Under the pieces are notes generated by a model, which searched no databases, had not been told where the DNA came from, and worked only from the letters and a program-made list of their open reading frames with translations. The translations under genes and the position numbers were made by a program. 24,253 bases of DNA, taken from NCBI GenBank assembly GCA_964506645.1, contig CAZDML010000017.1, positions 1-24,253 of the forward strand, written 5' to 3'. This document shows, piece after piece, positions 7,164 to 15,255 of this stretch (within the stretch, counting starts at the first letter, position 1; each line of letters begins with the position of its first letter). This DNA comes from CAZDML01 sp964506645. GTDB lineage: Bacteria; Elusimicrobiota; Elusimicrobia; 2-01-FULL-59-12.

Positions 7164-7793
7164 CATTTCATTCAAGTTGAGGATTAAAAAATCGGGTTTA
7201 GAATCCCGAAGCTTTTCAGCATCCCCTATATTAGACACGATCCCGCAGGTCCGGGCTCCCGCATTTCGACCGGCCAATACGTCCGTCACGCTGTCCCCCA
7301 CCATCACGGCCCCTTGAGACGAGGGTACCGCCATCTGTCGCAAGGCTTCTTTCAGCGGTGCGGGGTGTGGCTTTTTTTGCTCCATGGAGTCGCCGCCCAG
7401 AATGACAGAAAAATACGATGCAATGCCGAACTCTTCAAGCAAATAACGAGAAATTTTTAGCGGTTTGTTGGTGACGACAGCCAATTTCTTTTTCCGAAAA
7501 TGGTGCAGGACTTCTTCCGTGTGGGGATACAGTGTCGTGAAATCAAGGGAGTGCTCCCGGTAATATTTTTTGAAAACCGGGACGGCCTCATCGATTAATT
7601 CTGAATCGGTTGAACGCAGGGCGCGTTCGATGAGTTTGACCACCCCATCGCCGATATAACTGGCGACTTCCGATTCGGTACTTTCCGAAACGTGATAATA
7701 GCGCTGCAGATACTGAATCGATAGCGCGAGATCTTTTTTGGAATCGATGAGCGTGCCATCGAGATCGAAAAGCAGGGCATCAACAGGGATCAT
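7146..7793 (-). CDS. gph: HAD-superfamily phosphatase, phosphoglycolate phosphatase-like
   Basis: The 215-residue protein has all HAD motifs: motif I LLFDLDGTLIDS (nucleophile Asp9, acid Asp11), motif II VVTNKP, motif III Lys in QKKPHP, and motif IV VMVGDSVTDVLAGRNAG. The alpha-helical cap between motifs I and II is of the Gph/PGP type. The enzyme would hydrolyse 2-phosphoglycolate, for example that released during repair of 3'-phosphoglycolate DNA ends. That would fit the DNA-repair genes upstream in the same operon. Pyrophosphatase (PpaX-like) or other small-phosphate substrates cannot be excluded. Its ATG overlaps the stop of the dehydrogenase gene by four bases (ATGA). It is the last gene of this run. 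Confidence 0.85.
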   Translation of the reverse strand: MIPVDALLFDLDGTLIDSKKDLALSIQYLQRYYHVSESTESEVASYIGDGVVKLIERALRSTDSELIDEAVPVFKKYYREHSLDFTTLYPHTEEVLHHFRKKKLAVVTNKPLKISRYLLEEFGIASYFSVILGGDSMEQKKPHPAPLKEALRQMAVPSSQGAVMVGDSVTDVLAGRNAGARTCGIVSNIGDAEKLRDSKPDFLILNLNEMTRLFS

Positions 7794-8815
7794 GGAAGGA
7801 TAACGATTTTCCCGAAATGTTGGCGTTGTTCCATCATGTCCAACGCCTCGGAGGCGTGATCGAGCGAAAAGGTTTTGGCGATTCGAGGTGTGAGTTTTTT
7901 CGTGCTCACCAGTTGGGTGAGCGTGGTCATATCGGCAAGGGTGCCCATGCGGTTTCCAAGAATACTGAGCTCGCGGCTGAAGAGGTAACGCAAATCGATC
8001 TTCACTTCTGGACCGGTCGTGGCACCGCAGGTGACCAGAACGCCGCCGGGCGCTAGTGAGCCGATGCTCTGTTCCCAGGTGGCCGGCCCGACATGCTCAA
8101 AAGCGATATCGACGCCGCGCTTTTTAGTCCAGGCTCGGGCCATGTGGGCGATCGATTCTTTGGAAGAGTTGATCACGGCATCGGCGCCGAGAGAACGCGC
8201 CAGTTCGGCTTTGGCATCGGAGGTGACGGTCGCTAACACGCGCGCACCGTAGTATTTCGAAATTTGAATGGCCGCGGATCCTACACCGCTGGAAGCTCCC
8301 ACCACCAGAACATCGGCGCCTTTCTTCAGACCGGACCGTGTCAGCATGTGCCAGGCGGTCATGTAGGACAACGGAAACGCGGCCGCCGTTTCAAATGACA
8401 GATTGTCAGGAATGGGAAGTACATTGGCGGCGGGTACTTTTACTTTTTCGGCCATTCCCCCCCAGAGCTTCGCGCCCAGGATGGAATAGGATTCGCAGAG
8501 ATTATCGTGGCCACCTTTGCACGGCTGGCATTTGAAGCAACTCATACCCGGAGACACGACGACTCGTTGGCCTTCTTTAATCGTACCGACATCTTTTCCG
8601 ATGCGCTCGACAATGCCGGACACATCGCTGCCAAGCACATGTGGCCGAGACACGGGATACGCCGGATGCCCAGAGAGAACCCAGAGATCGATATGATTCA
8701 GCGCACAGGCTTTGACATTGATGAGGACTTCGTGAGCACCGATGGTGGGATCATCAATTTCTTCGATGCGTAGCTGGTGGGGTCCGCCCGATTCATGAAA
8801 AAGCGCTGCGCGCAT
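7790..8815 (-). CDS. Zinc-type alcohol dehydrogenase / quinone oxidoreductase (MDR superfamily)
   Basis: The 341-residue protein is a medium-chain dehydrogenase/reductase. The N-terminal GroES-like half has HVLGSDVSGIV and the four-cysteine structural zinc loop CFKCQPCKGGHDNLC near residues 94-108. In place of the first catalytic zinc ligand Cys of classical alcohol dehydrogenases it has LNHIDLWV, as in quinone oxidoreductase-like members. The Rossmann half has VLVVGASSGVGSAAIQISK, the NAD(P)H-binding loop. The substrate is unknown. It starts at 8815, sharing one base with the bcp stop (TGATG) and preceded by GGAGG. Its co-transcription with a peroxiredoxin would fit a detoxification role, but this is only context. 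Confidence 0.85.
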   Translation of the reverse strand: MRAALFHESGGPHQLRIEEIDDPTIGAHEVLINVKACALNHIDLWVLSGHPAYPVSRPHVLGSDVSGIVERIGKDVGTIKEGQRVVVSPGMSCFKCQPCKGGHDNLCESYSILGAKLWGGMAEKVKVPAANVLPIPDNLSFETAAAFPLSYMTAWHMLTRSGLKKGADVLVVGASSGVGSAAIQISKYYGARVLATVTSDAKAELARSLGADAVINSSKESIAHMARAWTKKRGVDIAFEHVGPATWEQSIGSLAPGGVLVTCGATTGPEVKIDLRYLFSRELSILGNRMGTLADMTTLTQLVSTKKLTPRIAKTFSLDHASEALDMMEQRQHFGKIVILP

Positions 8816-9267
8816 CAGCCCAGAGCCTCCAGGACTTCCTTGTTGTGCCCGTCGACTTTCACCTTCGCGAAAATATGTTTGACGTGACCGTCGGCACCAA
8901 TGATAAAGGTTGTGCGTTCAATGCCCCAATATTTCCGGCCGTACATATTTTTCTCTTTGTAAACCCCGTAGGCTTTGCTGAGGATAGCGCCTTCATCGGC
9001 CAGTAGCAAAAACGGCAATTGGAATTTTTCTTTAAATTTCTTGTGCGACTTCACGTTGTCGAGGCTGACGCCGAGAAGGGTCGCCTTGCGTTTGATTTTG
9101 GTGTAATCATCGCGAAAAGCGCAGGCTTCTTTTGTGCAGCCTGGTGTGTCATCTTTGGGATAAAAATACAGCACGACCGCCTTCCCTTTAAAATCTTTAA
9201 GTTTGATTTGTTTGCCCTCGTCCGTCATGACGTCGAAGTCGGGTGCTTGATCACCTGCCTGCAGCAT
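8815..9267 (-). CDS. bcp: Peroxiredoxin, Bcp/PrxQ type
   Basis: This 150-residue thioredoxin-fold peroxidase contains YFYPKDDTPGCTKEACAFRD. The peroxidatic Cys lies in the TPGC motif, and the second Cys five residues later is the arrangement of two-cysteine PrxQ enzymes. YWGIERTTFIIGADGHV is the usual C-terminal half motif (with the conserved Arg). The length is typical (150-156). It reduces hydrogen peroxide and organic hydroperoxides using thioredoxin. The start is certain: AAGGAG lies seven bases before ATG 9267, one of the best ribosome sites in the window, just after the previous gene's stop. Confidence 0.95.
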   Translation of the reverse strand: MLQAGDQAPDFDVMTDEGKQIKLKDFKGKAVVLYFYPKDDTPGCTKEACAFRDDYTKIKRKATLLGVSLDNVKSHKKFKEKFQLPFLLLADEGAILSKAYGVYKEKNMYGRKYWGIERTTFIIGADGHVKHIFAKVKVDGHNKEVLEALG

Positions 9268-9284
9268 GGAAGTCTCCTTGGGGG

Positions 9285-10361
9285 TTACGGCAAGCCGAGC
9301 CGTTTGATTCGATTATAGTTCAGATCCAGATCTTTCTCTGAAACACCTTTGCCGAGAATCAGCACGTGAAAGGCGCTTCCCATCGCATCGGGATGAATGA
9401 GCTGCTGCAGAGCGCCAGCGGGCAGCGATGCGGATGGTCCGAGCCGTTCGAGGGCTTGTGTCAGAAACGATCCCATCTCCATGAAAGCCAGCGGTTCCAG
9501 TCCGACGGTTTTGGCATCGAGCGCCAGGCTTGTAAAGTCGACATCGGCCGTGAGATCTTGCTCACCCGGCCGCGCCAGCCAATCATTGGTTACGCGGTGT
9601 TTAGAGAAAGTGCGCAACGTTCCGCCTTCCCGTTCCGGCGCGTAGTAGGTGTGCGCCGGCCATCCATAGTCGATCAGTACGAGGATGCCTTGTTGGAGCG
9701 CGGTGCTGGCCGCTTGGAGCCAGGGTCTCATCGCTAAATTTATTTCGGTCTCGTAACCCTCCGGCCAGGGGAGTCCGAGCGATTGAAGCCGCTCGACATA
9801 GGCCAAGAGTTCGGGTGTGGACGGGATGTCCCAAACGAGTTTCCCCGCGTCCACATAGCCTTCCTGAAGCTGGCCCTTCTTCCATCGTACGCGGTGCACG
9901 GGGAAGGCATCGATGAGTTCGTTGGCAAAGAGGATGCCGGAGACGGGGTATTCTTTAAAAATCTCGAGAGATGGCAAGACGTGAAAAAGAATACCTTTGT
10001 CGATGAAGTCTTGGGCGCGCTCGGCGAGCCTGGCCTGGCGAACAGGACTGGCTTCGACCGCGGTGTAGCGCAGTTCATCAAAGTCCTTGGGATTAAACGG
10101 CGGCAAGGCTTGGCCGATACTGGCGGCCAGTGCGCCTTCTCCAGCACCCACTTCAATCAGGTTGAAAGGTGTCACAGGAAAGCATTGTCGCCACTTGAGA
10201 AAATGTGTGAGAAGGAGTTTCCCAAACACGGTCCCAACATCCGGCGCGGTAAAATAGTCGCCGCTTTTCCCACTCTGGGCCCGGCCCGAAGCGTAATAGC
10301 CGTTTTCGCCGTAGAGCGCTTCCTGCATAAAGGTGGCAAAGGTCTGACGTGTGTTGTTCAT
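9285..10361 (-). CDS. SAM-dependent methyltransferase, MidA/NDUFAF7 (DUF185) family
   Basis: From ATG 10361 the product has 358 residues. The N-terminus shows the family pattern FATFMQEALYGENGYYASG, followed by GDYFTAPDVGTVFG and the SAM-binding LIEVGAGEGALAASI. FANELIDAFPVHRV and LVLIDYGWPAHTYY complete the fingerprint, and RTFSKHRV corresponds to the 'tyrxH' region. The human homologue methylates a complex I subunit. Bacterial members are protein-arginine methyltransferase candidates without well-defined targets. An upstream TTG (10388) is in frame but adds nine unconserved residues. The gene is in the middle of the operon, 60 bp after trmJ. Confidence 0.88.
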   Translation of the reverse strand: MNNTRQTFATFMQEALYGENGYYASGRAQSGKSGDYFTAPDVGTVFGKLLLTHFLKWRQCFPVTPFNLIEVGAGEGALAASIGQALPPFNPKDFDELRYTAVEASPVRQARLAERAQDFIDKGILFHVLPSLEIFKEYPVSGILFANELIDAFPVHRVRWKKGQLQEGYVDAGKLVWDIPSTPELLAYVERLQSLGLPWPEGYETEINLAMRPWLQAASTALQQGILVLIDYGWPAHTYYAPEREGGTLRTFSKHRVTNDWLARPGEQDLTADVDFTSLALDAKTVGLEPLAFMEMGSFLTQALERLGPSASLPAGALQQLIHPDAMGSAFHVLILGKGVSEKDLDLNYNRIKRLGLP

Positions 10362-10421
10362 CCCGGATATTGTAAAACATCGCCACAATGAAAGTGATTC
10401 CTGACCGTCAGCAATTCGTTC

Positions 10422-11129
10422 TTAACGGCGCTGCCGCGCCAATAATCGGAAAAAACTTAAAAAATAACGTACTGCCGGGGCGGGAAGTGTTGCGCCTTGA
10501 AGCGCCTGTCGAATACGACCCAGGCGCGCCGCCGGTTCGTAGCCAGCCGGATAATCGATCTCCTGGCCCAGCTCGGCCATGGTGTGAATGAGCGATTCCA
10601 TCTCTGTGGCAGGGGTGGGCGGCGTTGTTTTGGACGGATCCCACCCTGCGCGGCGCAGTTCGTAAAGCACCACAGCCACGGCATGAGAAAGATTCATGGA
10701 CGGTGTTCCTTGAAGCGTGGGTATGTGGATCACCGCTTGGCAGCGCGCCAGTTCTTCGTTGCTTAACCCGCTGCGTTCCGACCCAAAGACGAGGACCAGC
10801 GGCTCACTGCCCGGAAATGCAGAGAGATGGGTGTTGAGATTGGGCAGTTCGATGACGGCCTGTTCCTGATCGCGCTGATGGAAGGAACTGGTTCCAATCA
10901 CGAGGGTGCGATCCTCCACGGCTTCTTCCCACGACCCCACAGCGCGCGCGTTTTTGACAACGGCTTCCGCATCGGGCGCGGAACGTGTTTCCTGCCAGAC
11001 GGGCTCGTAGGGGTCGATGACGACCAAGTCGGTATAGCCGAAATTGGCTATGGCCCGTGCGCAGGCGCCAATATTGAGTGGATTGCGTGGCCGGACGAGA
11101 ACAATACGGACCGGTCGGTTGGTGTTCAT
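10422..11129 (-). CDS. trmJ: tRNA (cytidine/uridine-2'-O)-methyltransferase TrmJ
   Basis: The 235-residue SPOUT-class enzyme has the three knot motifs: RIVLVRPRNPLNIGACARAI at the N-terminus, VLVFGSERSGLSNEEL, and IPTLQGTPSMNLSHAVAVVL. The 'RPRNPxNIGAxARA' opening is typical of TrmJ, which methylates the ribose at position 32 of tRNA anticodon loops, rather than TrmH or TrmL. A C-terminal helical extension of about 80 residues also fits TrmJ. It starts inside the end of nth with an ATGA overlap. Confidence 0.9.
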   Translation of the reverse strand: MNTNRPVRIVLVRPRNPLNIGACARAIANFGYTDLVVIDPYEPVWQETRSAPDAEAVVKNARAVGSWEEAVEDRTLVIGTSSFHQRDQEQAVIELPNLNTHLSAFPGSEPLVLVFGSERSGLSNEELARCQAVIHIPTLQGTPSMNLSHAVAVVLYELRRAGWDPSKTTPPTPATEMESLIHTMAELGQEIDYPAGYEPAARLGRIRQALQGATLPAPAVRYFLSFFRLLARQRR

Positions 11130-11866
11130 CCGCGGGGCGCCGCGCTTTGGCGGGGACGAATGGGTAGCCCGATGAGCGTTTCGCGTGGGCCTTCTTTTTC
11201 GTCCAAGCGAGGACTCAAGACTTTATCGGTGTAGGGACAGATTTTAATGAGTTCGCATTCCCAACAGCGTGGGGAGCGGGCAACGCAAATGTATCTTCCA
11301 TGCAACACCAGCCCTTGCGAAAAATAAATCCAGTCTTTGCGCGGCACAATCTCCATCAAATCTTTTTCAATTTTGACAGGGTCGGTATGCTTGGAAAGTT
11401 TTAAGCGTTCGTTGGACAGTCGGATCATGTGGGTGTCGACCACAATGCCCGAGGTAATGCCCCAAATCGCCCCCAGAATGACGTTGGCGCTTTTGCGCCC
11501 AATGCCGGGGAGTTCGAGCATCTCCTCCATCGTTTTGGGCATCTTCCCCCCGTATTTTTCGATCAGCATTTTGCAGGCGCCGCGGATGCTGGCGGCTTTG
11601 TTGCGGAAAAAGCCGGTGGGGCGGATGTCGTTTTCCAGTTCGCTGGGCGGAACCGCCAGATAGTCTTCGGGTTTCTTGTATTTTTTGAAGAGAGTGGACT
11701 GCGTGAGCTCGTTCACGCGCTTGTCCGTCGATTGTGCGGACAGAATAACCCCGACCATGAGCTCCAGCGCATTGGTGTGGATGACTTCACAGCCGGTCTT
11801 GGGCCACTGCTTGCGCATTAGCGACAGAAGCTTTTGGATGAACGCTTGTTTTACTTTGTCAGCCAT
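11126..11866 (-). CDS. nth: Endonuclease III (DNA glycosylase / AP lyase)
   Basis: The 246-residue product contains the helix-hairpin-helix LPGIGRKSANVILG with the catalytic Lys, then VVDTHMIRLSNRL-like VVDTHMIRLSNERL with the catalytic Asp. The iron-sulfur loop CVARSPRCWECELIKIC follows, with exact C-x6-C-x2-C-x5-C spacing. It excises oxidised pyrimidines and cleaves at abasic sites. The C-terminus carries about 30 residues beyond the cluster. The open frame extends upstream to 12037, but that part is antisense-like composition inside polX. ATG 11866 gives the normal protein and overlaps the polX end by 16 bp. No ribosome site is visible, so translation probably depends on polX. Confidence 0.94.
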   Translation of the reverse strand: MADKVKQAFIQKLLSLMRKQWPKTGCEVIHTNALELMVGVILSAQSTDKRVNELTQSTLFKKYKKPEDYLAVPPSELENDIRPTGFFRNKAASIRGACKMLIEKYGGKMPKTMEEMLELPGIGRKSANVILGAIWGITSGIVVDTHMIRLSNERLKLSKHTDPVKIEKDLMEIVPRKDWIYFSQGLVLHGRYICVARSPRCWECELIKICPYTDKVLSPRLDEKEGPRETLIGLPIRPRQSAAPRG

Positions 11867-13563
11867 GAGGTGATTGCAGAAAGCGAACGGGTGTTGATGA
11901 CATCGTCTTTGGTCAGCCAGCCTTTGCGGGCGATGCCGACCCCGTAGGGGACGACCTCGAGGCCCTCCGTGCTGTGCGCATCGGGATTGATGCTCAGCTT
12001 CACGCCCTTTTCTTTGGCCAGCGGCAGGTAGCGCCAATCGATATCAAAGCGATGTGGGCTGGCGTTGAGTTCGACGGCTACGCCTGCTTGGGCCGCGGCA
12101 TCCAAAACAGCGGCTGTGTTTACCGCATAGCTTTCGCGTTCGAGCAGTAGCCGGCCGGTCATATGGCCGAGGATGGTTAGGTAGTTGCTCTTCACGGCTT
12201 TGATGATACGCTCGGTCATTTCTCTTTCCGGAAGCGTGAAGGCCGAATGGACGGAGCCGATGACAAAGTCGTAGTGGGCGAGTACCGAATCCGGGTAATC
12301 CATCGAGCCGTCTTTCAGAATGTCGCACTCGGTGCCCCAGAAAATATGGATTTTGTATTTCTTGCGCAGCGATTCGATTTCTTTGCGTTGCTGGGTCACA
12401 CGCTCTTCCGTAAGGCCGTTGGCATAAGCGGCCGATTTGGAATGGTCCGAGATGCCGACATACTCCCATCCGAGATCCTGGGCCTTGGCAATCATTGCTT
12501 CCAGGGGCGAGCGGCCGTCTGACCAGGTGCTGTGAACGTGGAAAACACCGCGGATGTCTTTGGGCTCGATGAGTTGGGGAAGTTTATTCTTTTGTGCGGC
12601 TTCGATTTCTCCGCGATCTTCTCGCAGTTCCGGGGGCACATAGGCGAGACCTAATTTTTTGAAAAGGTCAGCCTCGTCTTTGCAAACAGCGGATTTGGCG
12701 GAGCCTTCTTTGTACAAGCCGTATTCATTCAACTTGTAGCCCTGATCTTGAGCGATCTGGCGCATGCGAATATTGTGCTCTTTGCTGCCGGTGAAATAAT
12801 GCTGGGCAAACGGAAATTGGCTGTCTTCGACCACCCGGAGGTCGACCTGGATACCGTCTTTTAAAAGCACGCTCGATTTGGTCTCGCCATGTCCCAATAC
12901 CCGTTCGACCGCGGGCAAGCTCGTAAATGTTTTCATGATAGGTTCCGCATCTTTAGCGCTCACCAAAACATCCACATCACGGACGATTTCTTTGTGACGG
13001 CGCAGGCTCCCGCAGACCGTGATCCGTTTTACGCCGGCCATTTTCTCAAGTGCCGCCACGACCTGTTGGGAAGCAGCAAGCGCTTCATCGTAGCGGTGCT
13101 GTTCAGAATGTTGGCTGAGGAAAGCGAGGCCTTTAAGAATGTTTTCCTGGGATTTTTCACCGAAGCCTTCGAGCGTGGCGATCTTTCCCTCACGGCAGGC
13201 TTTTTCCAGGCTGGGCAAGTCTTTGATTTTCAATTTCTCGTAGAGAATTTTGGCGCGCTTGGGGCCGAGCCCCTGGATACGAATCATGTCCAACAGGCCT
13301 GGGGGAAGCGATTTTTGAAGTTCGTCGTGGTAGGGCGATTTGCCAGAGGCGAGAAGGGCTGTGATCTGTTCACTGAGGCCCGCCCCGATGCCTTTAATCG
13401 TGGTGAGCTTTTGCTCTTGAGCCAGACGCGCAAGATCTTGGTCGGTTCCTTCAATAATCCTGGCACCGTTGTGGTAAGCCCGCGACTTAAACGGATTCTC
13501 TCCCTTGAGTTCCAGGAGAGTTCCAATTTCTTCTAAGACAGCGGCGATTTCTTTTTTGTCCAC
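11851..13563 (-). CDS. polX: DNA polymerase X family protein with C-terminal PHP exonuclease domain
   Basis: The 570-residue product starts at a GTG (13563), six bases after the ilvD stop. The order is an N-terminal 8-kDa-like HhH region (TTIKGIGAGLSEQI and IRIQGLGPKRAKILY), then the polymerase palm with GSLRRHKEIVRDVDVLV (two metal-binding Asp) and IQVDLRVV (the third). The PHP domain from about residue 340 has FHVHSTWSDG, GISDHS, GSVHS, GHMTGR and NPDAHS as metal ligands. Bacterial PolX of this size performs gap-filling with 3'-5' exonuclease and AP-endonuclease activity in base-excision repair. Its overlap with nth places two consecutive repair steps in one transcript. Confidence 0.94.
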   Translation of the reverse strand: MDKKEIAAVLEEIGTLLELKGENPFKSRAYHNGARIIEGTDQDLARLAQEQKLTTIKGIGAGLSEQITALLASGKSPYHDELQKSLPPGLLDMIRIQGLGPKRAKILYEKLKIKDLPSLEKACREGKIATLEGFGEKSQENILKGLAFLSQHSEQHRYDEALAASQQVVAALEKMAGVKRITVCGSLRRHKEIVRDVDVLVSAKDAEPIMKTFTSLPAVERVLGHGETKSSVLLKDGIQVDLRVVEDSQFPFAQHYFTGSKEHNIRMRQIAQDQGYKLNEYGLYKEGSAKSAVCKDEADLFKKLGLAYVPPELREDRGEIEAAQKNKLPQLIEPKDIRGVFHVHSTWSDGRSPLEAMIAKAQDLGWEYVGISDHSKSAAYANGLTEERVTQQRKEIESLRKKYKIHIFWGTECDILKDGSMDYPDSVLAHYDFVIGSVHSAFTLPEREMTERIIKAVKSNYLTILGHMTGRLLLERESYAVNTAAVLDAAAQAGVAVELNASPHRFDIDWRYLPLAKEKGVKLSINPDAHSTEGLEVVPYGVGIARKGWLTKDDVINTRSLSAITSWLTK

Positions 13564-13569
13564 GAGGAA

Positions 13570-15255
13570 CTACGCGTTTGTTACGGCTCCCTTGGCAGCG
13601 GAGGCGACGGTCTTGGCGTACTTGGCCATGACGCCAGACGCATAGCGGGGTTTGCGTGGTTTCCAGGTTTTGAGCCGTTTCTTGAGTTCAGACGCAGGAA
13701 TATTCACATTGAGCGCACGGGTTTTCAAATGGAACGTTATCGAATCGCCATTTTTAACGGCGGCAATCGGACCGCCCACGGCGGCTTCGGGAGCCACATG
13801 GCCCGCCACAATGCCGTGGGTTGCCCCCGAGAAACGTCCATCGGTGAGGAGTGCGACTTTGTCACCCAGGCCCTGGCCGACAATGGCGGCTGTCACGCCA
13901 AGCATTTCGCGCATACCGGGTCCGCCTTTGGGACCTTCGTAACGGATCACGATCACATCCCCGGCTTTAATCTTGCGCGCCTGTACGGCTTTGAACGCCT
14001 CTTCTTCGCAATCAAACACGCGTGCGGGTCCGGTAAATTCTTCGATCGCATGGCCGACGACTTTCCACACGCAGCCTTCCGGGGCCAGGCTGCCCTTTAA
14101 AATGACGAGTCCCCCCGTTTTTTTGAGTGGGGCATCGAGTGGCCGAACCACATCCTGACCTGCGAGTTCCGTGGTGGCCTCGGCCTCTTCCTTGAGCGTT
14201 TTTCCTGTCACGGTGGGCACGTTGCCTTTCACGAGTTTGGCCTCGATGAGACGTCGTGCGAGCAGTGCAGTGCCGCCCGCTTTATACATGTCGACCGCGT
14301 TGTAGCGTCCGCCCGGCTTGAGATCGCAAAGCACGGGTGTTTTCCGGCTAATGCGGTCAAAGTCTTCAATGGCGAGTTTCACCCCGGCTTCATGCGCACA
14401 GGCCAGCAAATGAAGCACGCTGTTGGTCGAACCTCCGGAGGCGAGCACGGCCGTGATCGCATTTTCAAAGGCTGCGCGGGTCAAAATCTGTTTGGGGAGG
14501 ACGTTTTTGCGCAAGAGGTCCATCACAAGCTGACCAGCCTGATAGGCCACGAGCTCTTTGCGGGGGTCCGTGGCAGGAACACCCGCTCCTTCCATGGGCG
14601 AGATACCCATCATCTGAAACGCCATCGCCATGGTGTTGGCCGTAAATTGGCCGCCGCAGGATCCAGCGCCCGGACAGGCTTTGCTTTCCAGATCAAGAAG
14701 TTCCGCTTCTGTCATCTTGCCAGCGGCATAGGCGCCGACGCCTTCAAAGACATCTTCAATGGTGACATCCCGTCCCTGAAAACGACCCGGCATAATGGAC
14801 CCCCCATAGAGCATGAGCGAAGGGCGGTTGAGCCGCGCCAGCGCCATTACAGTTCCGGGAATGGTCTTGTCGCAGCCCGAGATCGCTACGACCGCATCGA
14901 AACAGTAGCCACGTGCGGCCAGTTCAATCGAGTCGGCAATGACTTCGCGGGAAATGAGCGAGGTTTTCATCCCTTCNNNNNNNNNNGTTCCCATAGTTTC
15001 CCCATCGGATATAGCGATGGTGTTAAATTCCATGGGGGTCCCTCCCGCCGCGCGAACGCCCTCTTTTACCTTGGCAGCAATTTCGCGGAGGTGAAAATTA
15101 CACGGCATGGTTTCGATCCAGGTATTAGCGATTCCAACGATGGGTTTACGCAAATCTTCATCGTTGAAGCCAATGCCTTTAAACATGGCACGCGCGGGAG
15201 CCCGGTCGATGCCTTCAGTGATAGCGTGACTATGCGGTTTTAAAGGGTTGATCAT
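13570..15255 (-). CDS. ilvD: Dihydroxy-acid dehydratase (interrupted by an assembly gap)
   Basis: The frame gives 561 residues including a 10-N gap. Iron-sulfur and catalytic motifs are present: PCNFHLREIA, SGCDKTIPGTVMALARL, CPGAGSCGGQFTANTMA, ASGGSTNSVLHLLA, and the C-terminal TDGRFSGATHGIVAGHVAPE. It dehydrates 2,3-dihydroxy-3-methylbutanoate (valine, leucine) and the isoleucine counterpart. The start ATG 15255 has GGAGA seven bases upstream. The gap falls in the conserved DGETMG-x-EGMKTSL region. Family members have just one residue between MG and EGM, so the true missing length is probably 1 nt, not 10. The gene is otherwise intact. No other branched-chain amino-acid gene lies nearby. 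A sugar-acid dehydratase (Edd-like) is less likely from the motifs and length. Confidence 0.94.
   Translation of the reverse strand: MINPLKPHSHAITEGIDRAPARAMFKGIGFNDEDLRKPIVGIANTWIETMPCNFHLREIAAKVKEGVRAAGGTPMEFNTIAISDGETMGXXXXEGMKTSLISREVIADSIELAARGYCFDAVVAISGCDKTIPGTVMALARLNRPSLMLYGGSIMPGRFQGRDVTIEDVFEGVGAYAAGKMTEAELLDLESKACPGAGSCGGQFTANTMAMAFQMMGISPMEGAGVPATDPRKELVAYQAGQLVMDLLRKNVLPKQILTRAAFENAITAVLASGGSTNSVLHLLACAHEAGVKLAIEDFDRISRKTPVLCDLKPGGRYNAVDMYKAGGTALLARRLIEAKLVKGNVPTVTGKTLKEEAEATTELAGQDVVRPLDAPLKKTGGLVILKGSLAPEGCVWKVVGHAIEEFTGPARVFDCEEEAFKAVQARKIKAGDVIVIRYEGPKGGPGMREMLGVTAAIVGQGLGDKVALLTDGRFSGATHGIVAGHVAPEAAVGGPIAAVKNGDSITFHLKTRALNVNIPASELKKRLKTWKPRKPRYASGVMAKYAKTVASAAKGAVTNA
14977..14986. 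other. Assembly gap (10 N) inside ilvD
   Basis: Ten unknown bases. The frame is kept because 10 is 1 plus a multiple of 3, but three residues are added compared with the conserved family motif. It is probably a fixed-length placeholder, not the real distance. Confidence 0.9.

Noticed and set aside
9783..10391. Plus-strand frame of 202 codons opposite the MidA-type gene
   Set aside because: It mirrors a gene with clear family motifs and has no own ribosome site or domain.
12889..13536. Plus-strand frame of 215 codons opposite polX
   Set aside because: It is antisense to the catalytic Asp region of polX and encodes no recognisable family.
14392..15243. Long plus-strand open frame (283 codons) opposite ilvD
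   Set aside because: It runs antisense to the conserved ilvD motifs, crosses the N gap, and shows no recognisable domain. High-GC codon bias creates such shadow frames.
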